Shown: piece after piece, positions 59,881-64,000 of the stretch
How positions within the stretch are numbered: position 1 is the first letter of the stretch
Layout: each line of letters begins with the position of its first letter
Assembly: GCA_002928875.1 (NCBI GenBank)
Contig: PERO01000003.1
Coordinates: forward strand, 124,001-188,000
DNA: 64,000 bases
Direction of reading: 5' to 3'
Source: Methylobacterium sp.
Lineage (GTDB): Bacteria; Pseudomonadota; Alphaproteobacteria; Rhizobiales; Beijerinckiaceae
Notes under the pieces: model-generated
Told to the model about the DNA's origin: nothing
The model's database searches: none
The model's input: the letters and a program-made list of their open reading frames with translations, nothing else
Translations under genes and position numbers: made by a program

Positions 59881-62800
59881 ATGGGCACGCAGACCTGGGT
59901 CGCGAAAGCTGCAATCCGCTGGCCCGTGCTGGCGGCTGTTCTGGCGCTGCTGGCCTTGCCGGCCTTGGCCCAGACGCCGCAGAAGGCCTTCACCCGCGAT
60001 GATCTCGCCCAGCAGGCCGCCCAGGTGGAGGAGCGCATCCGCCGCGAGGTGAGCCCGCCCGCCAATGCCGACATCGCCCGCATCCTGCGCGAGGGCAACG
60101 CCGCGCTCGAACGTGACAATGCCCGTGCCGCGCTGCCCCTCGCCAATCAGGCGGTCGTCGTCGCGCCACGTGACCCCAATGCCTGGCGGCTTCTCGCACG
60201 CGCCGCGAAGGCGCTGAACCCGCGTGACTGGCGCGAACGCTACGAGATGCAGGAACGCGCGGTTTCCGCCGCCTATCTCGCCTATCAGCGCAGCCGCAAC
60301 CGCTCGGAAGATGCCGCCGCCCTGTTCCTTCTCGGCGAAGTGTTCGAATGGCGCGAGATGTGGCGCCCGGCGCTCACCGCCTATCGCCTCAGCAACGAGA
60401 CCGAGGCGAAGGCCGAAGTGCGCGACGCCTATGAAACCCTGCGGGAATCGCGCGGCTTCCGCCTGACCAACAACGAGGTGGATGCCGATTCCGCCAATCC
60501 CCGCGCCTGCTTCATCTTCTCCGAGCCGCTCGCGCGGGGGCGCGTGGACTTCGCGCCCTTCGTCGCCATCACCGGGCGCGGCGATTTCGCGGTGGAGGCC
60601 GAGGACAGCCAGATCTGCGTGCAGGGCCTGAGGCATGGCGAGCGCTACGGCATCGTGCTGCGCGCCGGAATCCCCTCCACCATTCCCGGCGAGACGCTGC
60701 TGAAGAACGCCGATTACGATATCTACGTGCGCGACCGGAAACCCTCGGCGCGCGGCTCCGGCCGGGCCTATGTGCTGCCGAAAACCGGCCAGCAGGGCAT
60801 TCCCGTCGTCTCGGTCAACACGAACCAGCTGGGCGTGAAGATCCTGCGCATCGGCGATCGCAACCTCATCAACACCGTGCGCGAGGGCGGGTTCCTCGAG
60901 GCCATCGAGCCCTACAAGATGCGCGAGATCATCGAGCGGACCGGCCAGCAGGTCTGGACCGGCACGATGGCGGTGCAAAGCGAACTCAACAAGGATGTCA
61001 CCACCGCCTTCCCCGTGCAGGAGGCCGTGGGTGAACTGAAGCCGGGTGTTTATCTGCTCGTCGCGAAACCCGGCGAATTCCGCGAGGCCGTCTCGCCCGA
61101 TGGCGACGGCGAGGATTACGAGACGCTCGCGACGCAATGGTTCGTGGTGTCGGATCTCGGCCTCACCGCCTTTTCCGGCGGCGATGGGCTGACCGTGCTG
61201 ATGCGCTCGCTGGCCGATGCCGCGCCGGTCGCCAATGCCGAAGTGAAGCTGATCGCGAAGAACAACGAAATCCTCGGCACGGCGCGCACCAATGCGCAGG
61301 GTGTCGCGACATTCGAGGCCGGCCTCTCGCGCGGCACCGGCGGGTTGCAGCCCGGCCTCGTGACGGCGGAACTGGCCGGCGATTACGGCTTCCTCGATCT
61401 CGGCCAGACCGCCTTCGACCTCACGGATCGCGGCGTGAAGGGCCGCATCGCGCCCGTCGGCCTCGATGCCATGACCTATGCCGAGCGCGGGGTCTACCGG
61501 CCGGGCGAGACGGTGTTCCTCACGACTCTCCTGCGCGATGCGCGCGGCGCCAGCGTCTCCGGGCTGCCACTGACCGTGGTCATCAAGCGGCCGGACGGCG
61601 TGGAGTATCGCCGGGTGCTGGTCGAGGATCAGGGCGCGGGCGGCCGGGCGCTTTCCGTGCCGCTCCTCTCGAATGCGGCGGTGGGCACCTGGCGCGCGCA
61701 GGTCTTCTCGGACCCGAAGCGCCCGGCGATCGGCGAGACGACCTTCCTGGTGGAAGATTATGTGCCCGAGCGGCTCGAACTCACGCTGAAGGCGGCTGCC
61801 CCGGCGCTACAATCCGGGCAGGATGCCGAGATTGAGGCGGATATCCGCTATCTCTATGGTGCGCCGGGCGCCGATCTCGCGGTGACGGGCGAGACGCTCG
61901 TGCGCGTCGCGAAGGAGAGCGCCATCCCCGGCTTCGCAGGCTTCCGGGTGGGCCTTGCGGATGAGCCGGTGGAACCCTTGCGCACACCCATCGAGGAAAC
62001 CGCCCGCTCCGATGCGCGCGGCAAGGCGAAGCTCGTCATCCCCGTGACGGAGCCGGAAACCAGCCTGCCGCTGGAGGCCGAATTCATCCTCACCGCCAAC
62101 GAGAATGGCGGGCGCGGCGTCACGCGCATGCTGGTGCTGCCCATCGTGCCGAAGGGCGTGGCCATCGGCGTGAAGCCGCTTTTCGCGGCCGATCAGCTTC
62201 AGGCCGGCGGCACGGCGAAATTCGGCGTCATCCTCGCAACGGGCCAGGGCAAGCGCCTCGCGCGCTCGGGGCTCAAATGGCAGCTCTCGCGCATCACCAA
62301 GACCTATCAATGGTTCTTCAAGGAGGGCCGCTGGACCTACGAGGCCATCACCACCACCCGCCGCGTCGCGGATGGCGATCTGGCCACCAGCGAAACCGCG
62401 ATGGCTGAAATCTCGGCGCAGGTCGGCTGGGGCCATCACCGCATCGAGGTGCGAAGCGTGGGGTCGGAGACGGCGGAAACCGCCTTCGATTTCACCATCG
62501 GCTATGTGGCGGAGGCCAAGGCGGACACGCCCGACGTGCTCGACGTCGTGCTCGATAAAGCCGCTTACGCCGATGGCGACACGATGAATATCCGCCTCAC
62601 CCCGCGCGCCGCCGGCAGGGCGACGATCGCGGTGATCTCGGATCGCGTGGCGCATCTCGAGACGGTCGATCTCCCGGCGGAGGGCGCGAATATTCGCCTG
62701 AAAGTCTCGGCGGAATGGGGTCCCGGCGCCTATCTCGTGGCGCTCGCCCATCGTCCGCTCGATGCCCGGCAGAAGCGCATGCCCGGCCGCGCGCTCGGGC

Positions 62801-64000
62801 TCTCGTGGTTCTCCATCGGCGCGGACCAGCGCAAGCTTGCGCTCGATCTTGGCGCGCCGCAACTCATCCGCCCGCGCGGCACACTGAGCCTGCCGATCAA
62901 GGTGGGGAGTATCCCGGCGGGCGAGGAAGCCTTCGTCACGGTTGCGGCGGTGGATAACGGCATCCTCAACCTCACGCGCTACCAGCCGCCGAACGCCACC
63001 GCGCATTTCTTCGGCCAGCGCCAGCTCGCGGGCGAATTCCGCGATCTCTACGGCGCGCTGATCGACGGCATGCAGGGCACGCGCGGCGCGATCCGCTCGG
63101 GCGGCGACGGCGCAGCCCCCCTCGTGGGCGAGAAGCCGACGCAGGAGCCGCTCGCGCGCTTCTCGGGCGTGGTGAAGGTGGGTGCGGATGGCACGGCGAA
63201 CGTGACCTTCGACATCCCCGCCTTCAACGGCTCGGTGAAGGTGATGGCGGTGGTCTGGTCGAAGACCCGCACCGGCGAAGCCTCCGCCGATGTCACGATC
63301 CGCGACCCAGTCGTGGTGCAGGCGACGACGCCGCGCTTCCTCGCTTTGGGGGATCGCTCGCAGCTTCATATCGAGATCAACCCGGTCGAGGCCGAAACCG
63401 GCACCTACCGGCTCGAGGTCAATCTCAAGGGCCCGGTCACCGCCGCGCTCGACCCGGCCTGGCAGAATATCCGCATCGAGAAGGGCCGGAAGACCGATCT
63501 TGTCTTGCCCTTGACCGGCGCGGGTCTCGGCATGGCCGAGATCGAACTCACCTTCGCCGGCGGCGGGCACAACCTGGCGCAGACCCTGCGCCTGCCGGTG
63601 AAATCCTCCGCGCCGAGCGTGGTGAACCGCATCGCCCGGCCCATTCCCAATGGCCAGACGCTGGAAATCTCGCGGGATCTCTTGAGCGAGATGGTTCCCG
63701 GTTCGGGTTCGGTGGGCGTTTCCGCCTCGCCCTACACCGCGCTCGACGCGGCGGGCCTGCTCGCGAGCCTCGATCGCTACCCCTATGGCTGCACCGAGCA
63801 GATCACCTCGCGCGCGATGCCGCTGCTTTACGTGAACCGCGTGGCGACGCAGGAAAATCTCGCGCTGGATGGTTCCGTGGATGGCCGCATCAACGATGCG
63901 GTCGAGCGCGTGCTGTCGCGGCAATCCGGCTCCGGGTCCTTCGGACTCTGGAGCGTCGGCGGGAACGATCTCTGGCTCGATGCCTTCGTCGCGGATTTCC
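59881..64000 (+). CDS. Alpha-2-macroglobulin family protein (YfhM-like), truncated by window end
   Basis: Open frame from ATG 59881 with signal-like AVLALLALPALAQ; MG-domain text (MTYAERGVYRPGETVFLTTLLRDARG); thioester-type motif YPYGCTEQ with TGC at 63790. Not in the supplied ORF track because no stop occurs in the window. Confidence 0.9.
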   Translation, partial: MGTQTWVAKAAIRWPVLAAVLALLALPALAQTPQKAFTRDDLAQQAAQVEERIRREVSPPANADIARILREGNAALERDNARAALPLANQAVVVAPRDPNAWRLLARAAKALNPRDWRERYEMQERAVSAAYLAYQRSRNRSEDAAALFLLGEVFEWREMWRPALTAYRLSNETEAKAEVRDAYETLRESRGFRLTNNEVDADSANPRACFIFSEPLARGRVDFAPFVAITGRGDFAVEAEDSQICVQGLRHGERYGIVLRAGIPSTIPGETLLKNADYDIYVRDRKPSARGSGRAYVLPKTGQQGIPVVSVNTNQLGVKILRIGDRNLINTVREGGFLEAIEPYKMREIIERTGQQVWTGTMAVQSELNKDVTTAFPVQEAVGELKPGVYLLVAKPGEFREAVSPDGDGEDYETLATQWFVVSDLGLTAFSGGDGLTVLMRSLADAAPVANAEVKLIAKNNEILGTARTNAQGVATFEAGLSRGTGGLQPGLVTAELAGDYGFLDLGQTAFDLTDRGVKGRIAPVGLDAMTYAERGVYRPGETVFLTTLLRDARGASVSGLPLTVVIKRPDGVEYRRVLVEDQGAGGRALSVPLLSNAAVGTWRAQVFSDPKRPAIGETTFLVEDYVPERLELTLKAAAPALQSGQDAEIEADIRYLYGAPGADLAVTGETLVRVAKESAIPGFAGFRVGLADEPVEPLRTPIEETARSDARGKAKLVIPVTEPETSLPLEAEFILTANENGGRGVTRMLVLPIVPKGVAIGVKPLFAADQLQAGGTAKFGVILATGQGKRLARSGLKWQLSRITKTYQWFFKEGRWTYEAITTTRRVADGDLATSETAMAEISAQVGWGHHRIEVRSVGSETAETAFDFTIGYVAEAKADTPDVLDVVLDKAAYADGDTMNIRLTPRAAGRATIAVISDRVAHLETVDLPAEGANIRLKVSAEWGPGAYLVALAHRPLDARQKRMPGRALGLSWFSIGADQRKLALDLGAPQLIRPRGTLSLPIKVGSIPAGEEAFVTVAAVDNGILNLTRYQPPNATAHFFGQRQLAGEFRDLYGALIDGMQGTRGAIRSGGDGAAPLVGEKPTQEPLARFSGVVKVGADGTANVTFDIPAFNGSVKVMAVVWSKTRTGEASADVTIRDPVVVQATTPRFLALGDRSQLHIEINPVEAETGTYRLEVNLKGPVTAALDPAWQNIRIEKGRKTDLVLPLTGAGLGMAEIELTFAGGGHNLAQTLRLPVKSSAPSVVNRIARPIPNGQTLEISRDLLSEMVPGSGSVGVSASPYTALDAAGLLASLDRYPYGCTEQITSRAMPLLYVNRVATQENLALDGSVDGRINDAVERVLSRQSGSGSFGLWSVGGNDLWLDAFVADF

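Noticed and set aside
61807-63924. 705-aa minus-strand ORF in the track
   Set aside because: Antisense shadow of the A2M-like gene; composition is biased and no family is recognisable.

Overview
The window is a GC-rich chromosomal segment, probably from an alphaproteobacterium of the Rhizobiales type (inferred from gene content and order). It is mostly housekeeping: hemB (3' end), threonine ammonia-lyase, bpt, parC, a compact rpoZ / rsh-thioesterase-pyrE-pdxJ-acpS-lepB-rnc-era-recO block, smpB, dapA, pssA/psd, an Atm1-type ABC exporter, cimA, cysS, gltX, nadE, class II DAHP synthase, gor, rpiA, gph, and the 5' part of a large alpha-2-macroglobulin-like gene that runs off the right edge and is missing from the ORF track. 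I saw no rRNA, tRNA, CRISPR array, transposase, prophage or recognisable defence island. The least explained features are: (i) a 94-bp tandem array between psd and pssA in which each unit carries a copy of the pssA start region and creates two mini-ORFs; (ii) at least seven dispersed ~90-120 bp palindromic intergenic elements; (iii) an AT-rich island driving an orphan 85-aa ORF with its own terminator; (iv) a predicted degenerate trypsin-fold protein divergent from the A2M gene; (v) a predicted SNase-fold protein with a large insertion; (vi) several tandem or coupled pairs of unknown function. All assignments come from reading the translations; no database search was run.
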